A stretch of 64,000 nucleotides of DNA from Burkholderia gladioli (GTDB lineage: Bacteria > Pseudomonadota > Gammaproteobacteria > Burkholderiales > Burkholderiaceae), in NCBI RefSeq assembly GCF_000959725.1, contig NZ_CP009323.1:930001-994000 (forward strand), in the 5' to 3' direction. The stretch's first letter is position 1. Each line of letters begins with the position of its first letter. The position numbers and the translations under genes are program-made. This document shows, piece after piece, positions 44,406-54,657 of this stretch. The notes beneath the pieces are model-generated. The model saw nothing but the letters and a program-made list of their open reading frames with translations, made no database searches and had not been told where the DNA came from.

Positions 44406-45215
44406 ATGAAATCCTCCCGCTCCCACAAGTCCCGCAAGCCTGACCAGGCCGCCGCCCCGGGCGCGCCGCGCGTATCGCTGTTCGACGCCCGCGGCAAGGT
44501 CAAGTCGGTCGAGACGCAAGGCCTGCGCATCGATTTTCCCGATGGCCGCGCGCTGATGTTCGACCTGTCGGGCGCCTCGGGCGAAGCCTCGATCGCGATC
44601 GTCGCGCAGCATGCCGATGCCGGCCAGCGCGTCACCCTGACCCTGCGCCCGGAGCACTACGACAGCCTGACGCTGTCGGTCGGCGCCGAGCCCTCGCCCG
44701 AGGTCGGCACCGCGCCGGCCGCCGAGCCGGCCGCCGGCTCCGACGCGGAGCCCGCCGGCGAGCCCGAGCTCGAGCTAGTGGTGCAATACGGCGACGAGAT
44801 CGCCGCCTCGCAGCGCAAGAAGCTGCCCAAGCCCAAGCTGATCGCCGAATGGCTGTCCACCGCGCTGTTCTCCGATGCGCAACTGACGGTGCGCTTCGTC
44901 GGCGAGAAGGAAGGCCGCGAGCTGAACGGCGGCTATCGCAAGAAGGACTACCCCACCAACGTGCTGACCTTCGCCTACGACCAGGCGCCCGACGGCACCA
45001 CCATCGGCGATCTCGTGCTGTGCTGCCCGGTGGTCGAGAAGGAGGCCGGCGAGCAGGACAAGTCGCTGGTGGCCCACTACGCGCACCTGCTGGTGCACGG
45101 CGCGCTGCACGCGCAGGGGTATGATCACGAGCGCGGCGAGGAAGACGCCGCCGAGATGGAGGCGCTCGAGATCGACATCCTCGCCAAGCTCGGTTTCCCG
45201 AACCCCTATCTGTAA
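44406..45215 (+). CDS. ybeY: YbeY rRNA maturation endoribonuclease with an N-terminal extra domain
   Basis: The protein is 269 residues, where YbeY is normally about 150-180. Residues about 115-269 are standard Ybe[13 protein letters not shown] helix, [32 protein letters not shown], and the zinc site [11 protein letters not shown] with His231, His235 and His241. Residues 1-95 form a separate beta-rich unit ([20 protein letters not shown], then [14 protein letters not shown]) joined by an Ala/Pro/Glu linker ([15 protein letters not shown]). I cannot name it with confidence; the DG-loop pattern recalls DUF2442. YbeY trims 16S rRNA 3' ends and clears defective ribosomes. Confidence 0.9.
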   Translation: MKSSRSHKSRKPDQAAAPGAPRVSLFDARGKVKSVETQGLRIDFPDGRALMFDLSGASGEASIAIVAQHADAGQRVTLTLRPEHYDSLTLSVGAEPSPEVGTAPAAEPAAGSDAEPAGEPELELVVQYGDEIAASQRKKLPKPKLIAEWLSTALFSDAQLTVRFVGEKEGRELNGGYRKKDYPTNVLTFAYDQAPDGTTIGDLVLCCPVVEKEAGEQDKSLVAHYAHLLVHGALHAQGYDHERGEEDAAEMEALEIDILAKLGFPNPYL

Positions 45216-45284
45216 GGCCCGGGTCCGTCGCGTCATCCGTTCCTTCCCCGATCAACCCGAGCCGCCTGCGGCCGCCAGGATTCC

Positions 45285-45917
45285 GTGAGCACCCCGATTC
45301 CCGCCTCCAACGCCTACCCGCCCCCGATCGGCAGCGGCCGGCTGCTCAGCGAGGACGAACTCGCCAGCTCGCTGGACGCGAGCCTCGCCGACTGGGATCG
45401 CCGCGCCGATCTCTGGCTGTTCGGTTATGGCTCGCTGATCTGGAACCCGGGGCTGCCGACCGTCGAGAAGGTGCATGGCCGCGTGCACGGCTACCATCGC
45501 GGGCTCTACCTGTGGTCGCGCGTGAACCGCGGCACGCCGGAACGGCCGGGCCTGGTGCTGGCGCTCGATCGCGGCGGCTCCTGCAGCGGCGTGGCGTTCC
45601 GGATCGCCGGCTCCAGCGCGATGCCGCATCTCGAAACGCTCTGGAAGCGCGAGATGCCGATGGGTTCGTACCGGCCCGCCTGGCTGCCCTGCACGCTGAG
45701 CACCGGCCAGCGCGTGCGGGCGCTGGCCTTCGTGATGCGCCGCGAGGCGCCCACCTATACCGGCAAGCTGTCCGACGAGGTGTTCCGCGCCGTGTTCGGC
45801 TCCGCCGAGGGCCGCTACGGCACCACCCTCGACTACGTGACGCGCACCGTCGCCGCGCTGCGCGAGAGCGGGATCCCCGATCGCGCGCTGGAAGCGCTGC
45901 TGGCGCGCTGCGCCTGA
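45285..45917 (+). CDS. chaC: Gamma-glutamylcyclotransferase, ChaC family
   Basis: The 210-residue protein starts with GTG and has the ChaC signature: DLWLFGYGSLIWNPG (residues about 42-56) and a catalytic Glu in the WKREMPMGSYRPAWL region. It also has the YTGKLSDEVFRAVFGSAEGRYGTTLDYVTRTV tail typical of the family. It degrades glutathione to 5-oxoproline and Cys-Gly in the cytoplasm. It is inserted in the ybeY-corC-lnt run, 69 bases after ybeY, which is not the order in E. coli. A hairpin with T-run (45954-45982) follows. Confidence 0.9.
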   Translation: MSTPIPASNAYPPPIGSGRLLSEDELASSLDASLADWDRRADLWLFGYGSLIWNPGLPTVEKVHGRVHGYHRGLYLWSRVNRGTPERPGLVLALDRGGSCSGVAFRIAGSSAMPHLETLWKREMPMGSYRPAWLPCTLSTGQRVRALAFVMRREAPTYTGKLSDEVFRAVFGSAEGRYGTTLDYVTRTVAALRESGIPDRALEALLARCA

Positions 45918-45953
45918 ACCCGACCGGCCGAGCCGCCCGCGCCGTTCATTTCG

Positions 45954-45982
45954 TTCGCGGCGCCCGCGAAGCGCGATTTTTG
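45954..45982 (+). terminator. Possible terminator after chaC
   Basis: TTCGCGG (45954-45960) pairs with CCGCGAA (45964-45970) around CGC, followed after six bases by TTTTT (45977-45981). The gap before the T-run weakens the call. Confidence 0.45.
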
Positions 45983-46141
45983 GCCCGCCTTGGGCCCGCG
46001 CCGATTCCGGGTTAGGATGGGCCCAGCGCCGCCGGGCAGGCCGCCGCGTCCGCCATCCGGCCGACACGGCAGCGCCACGCCCTTGGTGTATCCTTCCCAA
46101 CTCCGTGACAACGCGCCTGCGCACCTGCCGGGCGCACCACC

Positions 46142-47029
46142 ATGAACGATTCGTATCCCAGTCGAAAGTCCACCGACAAACCTCCCGAAAAGCGCTCGCT
46201 GCTCGAACGCCTGACCGACTTCATCTCGCCCGAGCCCGAATCGCGCGGCGAACTGCTCGAAATCCTGCAAGACGCGCACGAGCGCAACCTGATCGACGCC
46301 GATTCGCTCTCGATGATCGAGGGCGTGTTCCAGGTTTCCGACCTCTGCGCGCGCGACATCATGGTGCCCCGCGCCCAGATGGACGCGATCAACATCGCCG
46401 ACAAGCCCGAGGATTTCATCCCCTTCGTGCTCGAGAAGGCCCACTCGCGCTACCCCGTCTACGAAGAGAACCGCGACAACGTGATCGGCGTGCTGCTCGC
46501 GAAGGACCTGCTGCGCTTCTACGCCGAAGAGGAATTCGATGTGCGCGGCATGCTGCGCCCGGCCGTGTTCATCCCGGAGTCGAAGCGCCTGAACGTGCTG
46601 CTGCACGACTTCCGCGTGAACCGCAACCACCTCGCGATCGTGGTGGACGAATACGGCGGCGTGGCCGGCCTGATCACCATCGAGGACGTGCTGGAGCAGA
46701 TCGTCGGCGACATCGAGGACGAATACGACTTCGACGAGGAAGCCGGCAATATCATCTCGGCGCCGGACGGCCGCTACCGCGTGCGCGCGCTCACCGAGAT
46801 CACCCAGTTCAACGAGACGTTCGGCACCGATTTCCCCGACGACGAGGTCGATACCATCGGCGGGCTGATCACCCACCATTTCGGCCGGGTCCCGCATCGC
46901 GGCGAGAAGCTGCGGCTGGGCAAGCTGATCTTCGAGATCCAGCGCGGCGACGCGCGTCAGATCCACGTGCTGCTGGTGCGCCGCGACCCGCTCGCCGGCC
47001 GCCGCGGCGAATCGACCGGCGACGACTGA
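46142..47029 (+). CDS. corC: CorC/HlyC-type protein with paired CBS domains
   Basis: The 295-residue protein has an N-terminal helix (KRSLLERLTDFISPEPESRG) and two CBS domains (RDIMVPRAQMDAINIADKPE, then HLAIVVDEYGGVAGLITIED). The CorC/HlyC C-terminal domain (EYDFDEEAGNIISAPDGRYRVRALTEI, to residue 295) completes the order. No membrane helix is present, so this is the short CorC form that acts with the inner membrane, associated with cobalt/magnesium export. It stands 38 bases before lnt in the same direction; this corC-lnt pair is conserved in enterobacteria and Burkholderia. Confidence 0.94.
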   Translation: MNDSYPSRKSTDKPPEKRSLLERLTDFISPEPESRGELLEILQDAHERNLIDADSLSMIEGVFQVSDLCARDIMVPRAQMDAINIADKPEDFIPFVLEKAHSRYPVYEENRDNVIGVLLAKDLLRFYAEEEFDVRGMLRPAVFIPESKRLNVLLHDFRVNRNHLAIVVDEYGGVAGLITIEDVLEQIVGDIEDEYDFDEEAGNIISAPDGRYRVRALTEITQFNETFGTDFPDDEVDTIGGLITHHFGRVPHRGEKLRLGKLIFEIQRGDARQIHVLLVRRDPLAGRRGESTGDD

Positions 47030-47066
47030 TCGTCCGGCCTCCCTCAACGCTCCACCCTTCGACCAC

Positions 47067-48686
47067 ATGGCCGAATCGTTCCCGACCCGCGCGCGGCGCG
47101 GCGCCACCTTCGCCTCGGGCGGCTCCGGCGGCCGCGCGCTGCCCGGCTGGCATTTCCCCGCCGCGCTGCTCGCCGGCGCGGCCAATACCCTCAGCTTCGC
47201 CCCCACTCCACACGGCGGCTGGCTCCAGTTGCTGGTGTTCGTCTGGTTCTTCGCCCAGCTCGCGCGCTGCGGCACGCGCTGGCAGGCCACGCTGACCGGC
47301 GCCGCCTTCGGCTTCGGCAATTTCCTGTCCGGTATCTGGTGGCTGTACATCAGCATGCACGTGTATGGCGAGATGGCCGCCTGGATCGCGGGGGGCGCGC
47401 TGGTGCTGTTCTGCCTGTACCTGGCGGTTTATCCGGCGCTGTCCGCGCTGGCCTGGGCGCTGGCTTCGGGCAAGCGCGCCGGGCGCGCGTTCGCGCCGAG
47501 CTGGCACGGCGCCTTGGCGTTCGCGAGCGCCTGGGCGATCGGCGAATGGGCGCGCGGCACGGTGTTTACCGGCTTCCCGTGGCTGGCCAGCGGTTATCCG
47601 CAGGTGGACGGGCCGTTCGCCGGCTATGCGCCACTCGTCGGTGTCTATGGGATCGGCTGGGTGCTGGCGCTGTTCGCGGCGCTGGTGGTCAATGCGGTGG
47701 TGCGTGCCCGTGAAGGACGTGGCGGCGCGCTCGCGCCGGCCACGCTGGCCGCCGCGCTGGTGGCCGCCGGCCTGCTGCTGCCGCTGGTGCCCTGGACCCA
47801 GCCCGAGAACCAGCCGCTGCGGGTGCGCCTGCTGCAGGGCAACGTCAAGCAGGACGTCAAGTTCGAGCAGGCCGGCATCGACGCGGCGATCAAGATGTAC
47901 ACGACGATGATCACCGAGAAGCCGGCCGACCTGGTGGTCACGCCCGAGACGGCGATCGCGGTGATGATCCAGGACATTCCGCTACCCTTCGCCAAGGCGG
48001 TGCGCAGCTTCGTCGACAAGACCGGTACCTCGGTGCTGTTCGGCGCGGTGGGCGACAAGGTGCTGCCCGACGGCAGCCTGACCGACTACACCAACAGCCT
48101 GTATGGCGTGACGCCGGGCTCGACCGACATCTATCACTACGACAAGCACCACCTGGTGCCCTTCGGCGAGTTCATCCCCTGGGGCTTCCACTGGTTCGTC
48201 CGGCTGATGAAGATGCCGCTGGGCGACTTCGCGCGCGGCGCGCCGGTGCAGGCACCGTTCCTGGTGCACAACCAGCCGGTGATGGCCGACATCTGCTACG
48301 AGGACATCTTCGGCGAGGAGATCGCCGCCACGGTGCGCGACAACGCGCCCTCGCCGGGCATCCTGGTCAATGTCACCAACCTCGCCTGGTTCGGCGACAC
48401 CATCGCGCTCGACCAGCATCTGCAGATCGCGCGCATGCGCTCGCTCGAAACCGGCCGGCCGATGCTGCGCGCCACCAATACCGGCATGACCGCCGCGATC
48501 GACGCGCACGGCCGCGTGATCGGGCGTCTCAAGCCCTTCACGCTGGGCTCGCTCGACGTGACCGTCGAGGGCACCCAGGGCATCACGCCCTTCGTCGCCA
48601 GCGGCAATGCGATCGTGCTCGCGCTCGCCCTGGTGCTGCTCGGCTTCGCGCTGCTGGCCGGCCCGCGCCTGCGCCGGCGCGGCTGA
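47067..48686 (+). CDS. lnt: Apolipoprotein N-acyltransferase
   Basis: The 539-residue protein has about seven membrane segments at the N-terminus, then a nitrilase-like domain. Catalytic Glu294 (TPETAIAV), Lys360 (YDKHHLVPFGEF) and Cys410 (ADICYEDIF) are all present. It transfers the third acyl chain to the N-terminal Cys of lipoproteins at the periplasmic face, which is needed before Lol sorting. A helix near the end anchors it again. No ribosome binding site is obvious, and the gene is probably translationally linked to corC. It converges with the TPR gene. Confidence 0.96.
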   Translation: MAESFPTRARRGATFASGGSGGRALPGWHFPAALLAGAANTLSFAPTPHGGWLQLLVFVWFFAQLARCGTRWQATLTGAAFGFGNFLSGIWWLYISMHVYGEMAAWIAGGALVLFCLYLAVYPALSALAWALASGKRAGRAFAPSWHGALAFASAWAIGEWARGTVFTGFPWLASGYPQVDGPFAGYAPLVGVYGIGWVLALFAALVVNAVVRAREGRGGALAPATLAAALVAAGLLLPLVPWTQPENQPLRVRLLQGNVKQDVKFEQAGIDAAIKMYTTMITEKPADLVVTPETAIAVMIQDIPLPFAKAVRSFVDKTGTSVLFGAVGDKVLPDGSLTDYTNSLYGVTPGSTDIYHYDKHHLVPFGEFIPWGFHWFVRLMKMPLGDFARGAPVQAPFLVHNQPVMADICYEDIFGEEIAATVRDNAPSPGILVNVTNLAWFGDTIALDQHLQIARMRSLETGRPMLRATNTGMTAAIDAHGRVIGRLKPFTLGSLDVTVEGTQGITPFVASGNAIVLALALVLLGFALLAGPRLRRRG

Positions 48687-48818
48687 TCGCGGGATTGAAT
48701 CGCCGCCGCTCGCGCGGCGCCGGTTCGCTTCCTGACGCCGGGTTGCCGATCGGCCCTGATCCTGCGGCCGTCTCGCCTCCCCTCGTTTCCCTTCCCGCCC
48801 CGGCGCGCGTAGCGCGCC

Positions 48819-50471
48819 TTACCAGGCGCCGTCCGCGCCAGCCAGCGCACGCAGGTCCCGCGCGACCGCCTCGAGCACCGGCGTCCATTGCATGAAGGCC
48901 GCTTGCCGGTACAGCGTCGCCGAGGGATAGAGCGGGCTGTCGCGGCGCTCGTGCTGCCAGACCCAATGCGGATTGACGTCGAGCAGCACCCAGCTCGCCT
49001 GGCCCAGCGCGCCGCTCAGATGGGCGATCGAGGTGCAGACCGTGATCACCAGGTCCAGCGCGCCCAGATAGGCGGCGGTGTCGTCGAAGCTGCGCCATTC
49101 GGCCGAATGATCGACGATCGGCAGGCCGGCGGCGCGCGCGGCCTCGACCTCGGCACCGAGCCCGGGCTGCAGCGAATGGAAGCTCACGCCCTCGATGCCG
49201 GCGAAGGCCGCCGTGTAGCGATCGAGGCCCACGCGCCGGAACGGATTGCGCTGATGGCCGGCGCTGCCGGTCCAGGCCAGCCCGACCCGCAGGCGCTCGC
49301 CGGGCCGCGCCTCGGCCGCGAAGCGCGCACGCCAGGCGTCGCACGCGGCCGTGTCGGCACGCAGGTAGGGCACGCTCGCGCCGCTGGCCGCGTCGGGCAG
49401 GCCGAGCTGCCAGGGCACGCTGCCGATCGGCAGTTGGTAGTCGGCGGCGGGCAGGCGATCGAGCGAGACGTCGCTCGAATAGAGATCGACATGCGCGCCG
49501 AGGCTGCGCGACAGCAGCTCACCCATTTGCGGGAAGGAATTCCAGGCCAGCCGGCCGCCCTCGCGGTGCACGTGCTCGGCCAGCAGCGGAATCGCGCGGC
49601 AAAACTGCAGCAGGTCGCCCATGCCCTGCTCGCCCCACACCAGCAAGGTCTTGCCGGCCAGCGGCTCGCCGCGCCAGCGCGGCGCGTTCAGCGCGGGATG
49701 GCCGCCGCGCAGCTCGCTCGAGCCCTGCCAGCGCGCCTCGTGGCCCAGCCAGCCGTCGGCGAAGTTGCCGCGCGCGAGTTCGATGATGGCCAGGTTGAAA
49801 CGGAACGAGGCGTCGTCGGGCGACAGCGCCAGCGCGCGGCGCGCGCAGCGCTCGGCCTCGTCCCAGCGCTGCGCCTCCTTGTAGGCGCAGGAGGCATTGT
49901 TCTGCGCCAGCGCGCTGTCGGGGGCCAGCGCCAGCGCGCGCTCGGCCGCCGCGATCGAGCGCGCCAGATCGTAGCGGGCCCGGTAGGCGACCACCAGGTT
50001 GATCCAGGCCTGCTCGTCGCGCGCGTTGGCGGCGACGGCCTGCTCCAGCAGCGCCAGTTCCTCGGCCGGGTCGCCGCCCGAGATCCGCACCGCGATCGCC
50101 AGGTTGTTGCGCAGCGAGGGCCAATCGGGCGCGAGTTCCAGCGCGCGCCGGTACGGCGCGATCGCCTCGGCATGGCGGCCGCCCATCTGCAACGCGTAAC
50201 CGCAGTTGAAGGCGAGCGCGGCCACCTCGGGCTCGACGCGCCACAGGCAGCTCGCGAATTCAGCCGCGTCGCCGTAGCGCTGGTGTTCGAGCAGGGTCAC
50301 GGTGAGCCGCGCGAGCGCCTCGTAGTCGAGCGAATGCAGCCGCGAGGCCGCGTCGAGCCATGTCGCGCGCGCCTCGGCGCGGCCGGCCTCGCCGGCGGCG
50401 ACGGCCTCGCGCAGGAATTCGAGCAGCGGCGGGTAGAAGGGGAACTGCGGGTCGACGGGCGTTCTGAACAT
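48819..50471 (-). CDS. TPR-repeat protein with glycosyltransferase-like C-terminal domain
   Basis: The 550-residue protein has an N-terminal TPR solenoid (about 80-250: ALAFNCGYALQMGGRHAEAI, PYRRALELAPDWPSLRNNLA, AERALALAPDSALAQNNASC). A C-terminal half (about 275-550) follows with KTLLVWGEQGMGDLLQFCRA, VGLAWTGSAGHQRNPFRRVG and a SIAHLSGALGQASWVLLDVNPHW motif. That second half resembles family 9/ADP-heptosyltransferase-like folds seen in TPR-sugar transferases. It may add sugar to a protein or glycan, but the acceptor is unknown. It has no signal peptide. It ends against lnt and begins 411 bases before glyQ on the opposite strand. Confidence 0.8.
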   Translation of the reverse strand: MFRTPVDPQFPFYPPLLEFLREAVAAGEAGRAEARATWLDAASRLHSLDYEALARLTVTLLEHQRYGDAAEFASCLWRVEPEVAALAFNCGYALQMGGRHAEAIAPYRRALELAPDWPSLRNNLAIAVRISGGDPAEELALLEQAVAANARDEQAWINLVVAYRARYDLARSIAAAERALALAPDSALAQNNASCAYKEAQRWDEAERCARRALALSPDDASFRFNLAIIELARGNFADGWLGHEARWQGSSELRGGHPALNAPRWRGEPLAGKTLLVWGEQGMGDLLQFCRAIPLLAEHVHREGGRLAWNSFPQMGELLSRSLGAHVDLYSSDVSLDRLPAADYQLPIGSVPWQLGLPDAASGASVPYLRADTAACDAWRARFAAEARPGERLRVGLAWTGSAGHQRNPFRRVGLDRYTAAFAGIEGVSFHSLQPGLGAEVEAARAAGLPIVDHSAEWRSFDDTAAYLGALDLVITVCTSIAHLSGALGQASWVLLDVNPHWVWQHERRDSPLYPSATLYRQAAFMQWTPVLEAVARDLRALAGADGAW

Positions 50472-50881
50472 GAGCGGCGGCGGTCCGTGGGTCGGCTGGG
50501 CGGATGCGGCATCTTACCGTGCGCCTCGCGATTCGCACGCCGCGCGGGCGGTACGTGCGGGCGTGGCAGGTACCGCGCATGCGGCGCTCGATACAGGCCA
50601 CGACGAAGAGCGGCGCCCTCTCCCGGGCGCGCGGCCGCTGCCTCTCGACGCCACCGCGAATCCGGCGCGCGACGCGTCGAACGCGCCATCGAATCCACCG
50701 CCGCCGGCCCGCAATCGGCGCGCCCGCCGCCGCGCGCGGGCGTTCCGGCCGCAGTGTCGCGCCGATCCGGTAAAATTACGCGTTTTACGCCCAGCCAAGC
50801 CGCGCGCCGGACTGGCGCGCCGGTCGAGCCCGCTCGCGCCGGCGCCCGATTCGCAGCCCGCAGCGCCCACGAAGGCCCCTC
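50472..50881. promoter_or_regulatory. Control region before glyQ, diverging from the TPR gene
   Basis: This 410-base gap has no gene. GTAAAA (50770-50775) and TTTTAC (50783-50788) form an inverted repeat, and TAAAAT (50771-50776) may be the glyQ -10 promoter element in this otherwise G+C-rich stretch. GAAGG precedes the glyQ ATG at suitable spacing. No T-box-like leader is seen. Confidence 0.45.
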
Positions 50882-51889
<1,008 letters not shown>

Positions 51890-51905
51890 CGAGATTCCCC
51901 CCATC

Positions 51906-54005
51906 ATGACGCACACCCATACCGCTCCCCTGCTGGTCGAACTGCTGACCGAGGAACTGCCGCCCAAGGCGCTCGCGCGTCTCGGCGACGCCTTCGCCGA
52001 AGGCCTGGCCCAGCGCCTCGCCGCGCGCGACCTGATCGACGGCGAAGCCGTATTCGAACGCTTCGCCACGCCGCGCCGCCTGGCGGTGCTGATCCTCAAC
52101 GTGCGCGCCGTCGCGCCGGAGCGCCAGGTCCGCGAGAAAGTGCTGCCGGTGTCGGTCGCGCTCGACGCGAACGGCAACCCGACGCCGCCGCTGGCCAAGA
52201 AGCTGGCCGCGCTCGGTCGCCCCGAGCTGGGCATCGCCGATCTCGAACGCGCCCAGGACGGCAAGGCCGAGGCCTTCTTCCTGAACTACTCGGCGCCGGG
52301 CGCCACGCTCGCCGACGGCCTGCAGGCCGCGCTCAAGGAAACGCTCGACAAACTGCCGATTCCCAAGGTGATGACCTACCAGCGCCCCGACGGCAGCGAC
52401 GTGCAGTTCGTGCGCCCGGTGCATCGCCTCACGGTGCTGCACGACACGGACGTGGTGCCGGTCTCCGCGTTCGGCATCGATGCCGGCGACACCACGCTCG
52501 GCCACCGCTTCCTGTCGAGCGGCGCGGTCGCGATCGGCTCGGCCGCCGGCTACGCCGAGACGCTGCGCGAACGCGGCCGCGTGATCGCGCACTTCGTCGA
52601 CCGCAAGGAACAGATCCGCACCGCGCTGGCCGAGCAGGCCGGCGGCGACACGGTTGTGATGCCCGAGGCCCTGCTCGACGAGGTCGCCTCGCTGGTCGAA
52701 TGGCCGGTGGTCTATGCCTGCCGCTTCGAGGACGAGTTCCTGCAAGTGCCGCAGGAATGCCTGATCCTGACCATGCAGACCAACCAGAAGTACTTCGCGC
52801 TGACCGACGCGGCCGGCAAGCTGCGCTCGCGCTTCCTGATCGTCTCGAACATCGAGACGGCCACGCCGGTGGAGATCGTCGAGGGCAACGAGCGCGTGGT
52901 GCGCCCGCGCCTGGCCGATGCCAAGTTCTTCTTCGAGACCGACAAGAAGACGCGCCTGGCCGATCGCGTGCCGCGCCTGGCCAACGTGGTCTATCACAAC
53001 AAGCTGGGCTCGCAGCTCGCGCGCGTCGAGCGCATCGAGGCGATCGCGGCCGGCATCGCGCCGGCGATCGGCGCCGACCCGGCGCTGGCGCAACGCGCCG
53101 CGCGCCTGGCCAAGGCCGACCTGCTGACCGACATGGTCGGCGAGTTCCCCGAGCTGCAGGGCACCATGGGCACCTACTACGCGCGCCACGACGGCGAGCC
53201 GGAAGAGGTGGCCGTTGCCTGCACCGAGCACTACCAGCCGCGCTTCTCGGGCGACACGCTGCCCGAGGCCGCCGTCAGCACCGCGGTGGCGCTGGCCGAC
53301 AAGCTCGAGACCCTGGTCGGCATCTGGGGCATCGGCCTCGCGCCGACCGGCGAAAAGGACCCGTTCGCGCTGCGCCGTCACGCGCTGGGCGTGCTGCGCC
53401 TGCTGCTCGAGAAGCAACTGCCGCTCGATATCGTCGAGCTGCTGCGCGCCGCCCAGGCGAGCTTCGCCGGCATCGCCGGGGTGGCCGATTCGACCGACGC
53501 GATCTTCGCCTTCTTCCTCGATCGACTGCGCGGCCTGCTGCGCGAGCGCGGCTACAGCGCCGGCGAGATCGACGCGGTGCTGGGCCTCGAGCCGACCCGC
53601 ATCGACGAGCTGATCGCGCGCCTGGACGCGGTGCGCGAGTTCACACGCCTGGCCGAGGCCGAGGCGCTGGCGGCCGCCAACAAGCGGATCTCGAACATCC
53701 TGAAGAAGTCGGAAGGCGCCGCGCCCGGCGCGATCCAGCCGGCGCTGCTGGCCGAGCCGGCCGAGCAGGCGCTGGCCGCGCAGCTGGCCGAGGTCGCGCC
53801 GCGCGTGCAGTCGCAGCTCGCCGCGCGCGACTACACCGGCGCGCTGTCGGCGCTGGCCGCGCTGCGCGCGCCGGTCGACACCTTCTTCAACGACGTGATG
53901 GTCAATGCCGAGGATCCGGCGCTGCGTGCCAACCGGCTCGCCTTGCTGTCGGCGCTGCACCAGCAGATGAACTGCGTCGCCGACATCTCGAAGCTGGCCG
54001 CCTGA
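51906..54005 (+). CDS. glyS: Glycyl-tRNA synthetase beta subunit
   Basis: The 699-residue protein has the GlyS opening [22 protein letters not shown], the [11 protein letters not shown] segment, the HD-domain-like catalytic auxiliary region ([19 protein letters not shown]) and the DALR-type anticodon-binding C-terminal domain ([21 protein letters not shown]). It binds tRNAGly and completes the alpha2beta2 enzyme with GlyQ. It is in one transcription unit with glyQ, and gmhB follows after 40 bases. Confidence 0.97.
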   Translation: MTHTHTAPLLVELLTEELPPKALARLGDAFAEGLAQRLAARDLIDGEAVFERFATPRRLAVLILNVRAVAPERQVREKVLPVSVALDANGNPTPPLAKKLAALGRPELGIADLERAQDGKAEAFFLNYSAPGATLADGLQAALKETLDKLPIPKVMTYQRPDGSDVQFVRPVHRLTVLHDTDVVPVSAFGIDAGDTTLGHRFLSSGAVAIGSAAGYAETLRERGRVIAHFVDRKEQIRTALAEQAGGDTVVMPEALLDEVASLVEWPVVYACRFEDEFLQVPQECLILTMQTNQKYFALTDAAGKLRSRFLIVSNIETATPVEIVEGNERVVRPRLADAKFFFETDKKTRLADRVPRLANVVYHNKLGSQLARVERIEAIAAGIAPAIGADPALAQRAARLAKADLLTDMVGEFPELQGTMGTYYARHDGEPEEVAVACTEHYQPRFSGDTLPEAAVSTAVALADKLETLVGIWGIGLAPTGEKDPFALRRHALGVLRLLLEKQLPLDIVELLRAAQASFAGIAGVADSTDAIFAFFLDRLRGLLRERGYSAGEIDAVLGLEPTRIDELIARLDAVREFTRLAEAEALAAANKRISNILKKSEGAAPGAIQPALLAEPAEQALAAQLAEVAPRVQSQLAARDYTGALSALAALRAPVDTFFNDVMVNAEDPALRANRLALLSALHQQMNCVADISKLAA

Positions 54006-54045
54006 GCGGCCCATCGTCACGCCACGCGCTGCCAGGAGATACGTC

Positions 54046-54609
54046 ATGCCGACGGGTGCCAACCGCAAGCTCGTCGTCCTCGATCGGGACGGCGTCATCA
54101 ACGTCGATTCGGACGCCTTCATCAAGACGCCCGACGAATGGATCGCGCTGCCCGGCAGCCTCGAGGCGATCGCGCGGCTCAACCACGCGGGCTACCGCGT
54201 GGTGGTCGCAACCAACCAGTCGGGGATCGGGCGCGGCCTGTTCGACATGGCCGCGCTCAACGCCATGCACCTGAAGATGCACAAGGCGGCCGCCGCGGTC
54301 GGCGCGCGCATCGACGCGGTGTTCTACTGCCCGCACACGGCCAGCGACAACTGCGATTGCCGCAAGCCGAAGCCGGGCATGATGACCATGATCACGCAGC
54401 GCTTCGAGATCGAGCCGGATCAGACGCCGATCGTCGGCGACGCGCTGCGCGACCTGCAGGCCGGCGTCGCGGTGGGCTTTCGCCCGCACCTGGTGCTCAC
54501 CGGCAAGGGCCGCAAGACGCTCGCGGCCGGCAAGCTGCCCGAAGGCACGCGCGTGCACGACGACCTGCGCGCCTTCGCGCTCGATTTTCTGTCCCAGCCA
54601 CAGGACTGA
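54046..54609 (+). CDS. gmhB: D-glycero-beta-D-manno-heptose-1,7-bisphosphate 7-phosphatase
   Basis: The 187-residue HAD enzyme has LVVLDRDGVINVDSDAFIKT with the DxD nucleophile, VVVATNQSGIGRGLFD, the zinc site YCPHTASDNCDCRKPKPGM (Cys/His cluster) and GDALRDLQAGVAVG. It takes off the 7-phosphate in ADP-heptose synthesis for the lipopolysaccharide core. AGGAGA precedes the ATG. Its place between glyS and plsC is a conserved betaproteobacterial order. Confidence 0.94.
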   Translation: MPTGANRKLVVLDRDGVINVDSDAFIKTPDEWIALPGSLEAIARLNHAGYRVVVATNQSGIGRGLFDMAALNAMHLKMHKAAAAVGARIDAVFYCPHTASDNCDCRKPKPGMMTMITQRFEIEPDQTPIVGDALRDLQAGVAVGFRPHLVLTGKGRKTLAAGKLPEGTRVHDDLRAFALDFLSQPQD

Positions 54610-54657
54610 CGCCGCCCTCGCCGCGCGCGCCTTCCGTCAACGCCCGAGCCCACGCCG

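Noticed and set aside
48802..48818. GGCGCGC-GTA-GCGCGCC hairpin next to the end of the TPR gene as a terminator
   Set aside because: It has no T-run on the minus strand and a three-base loop in a CG-alternating stretch that is common by chance here.
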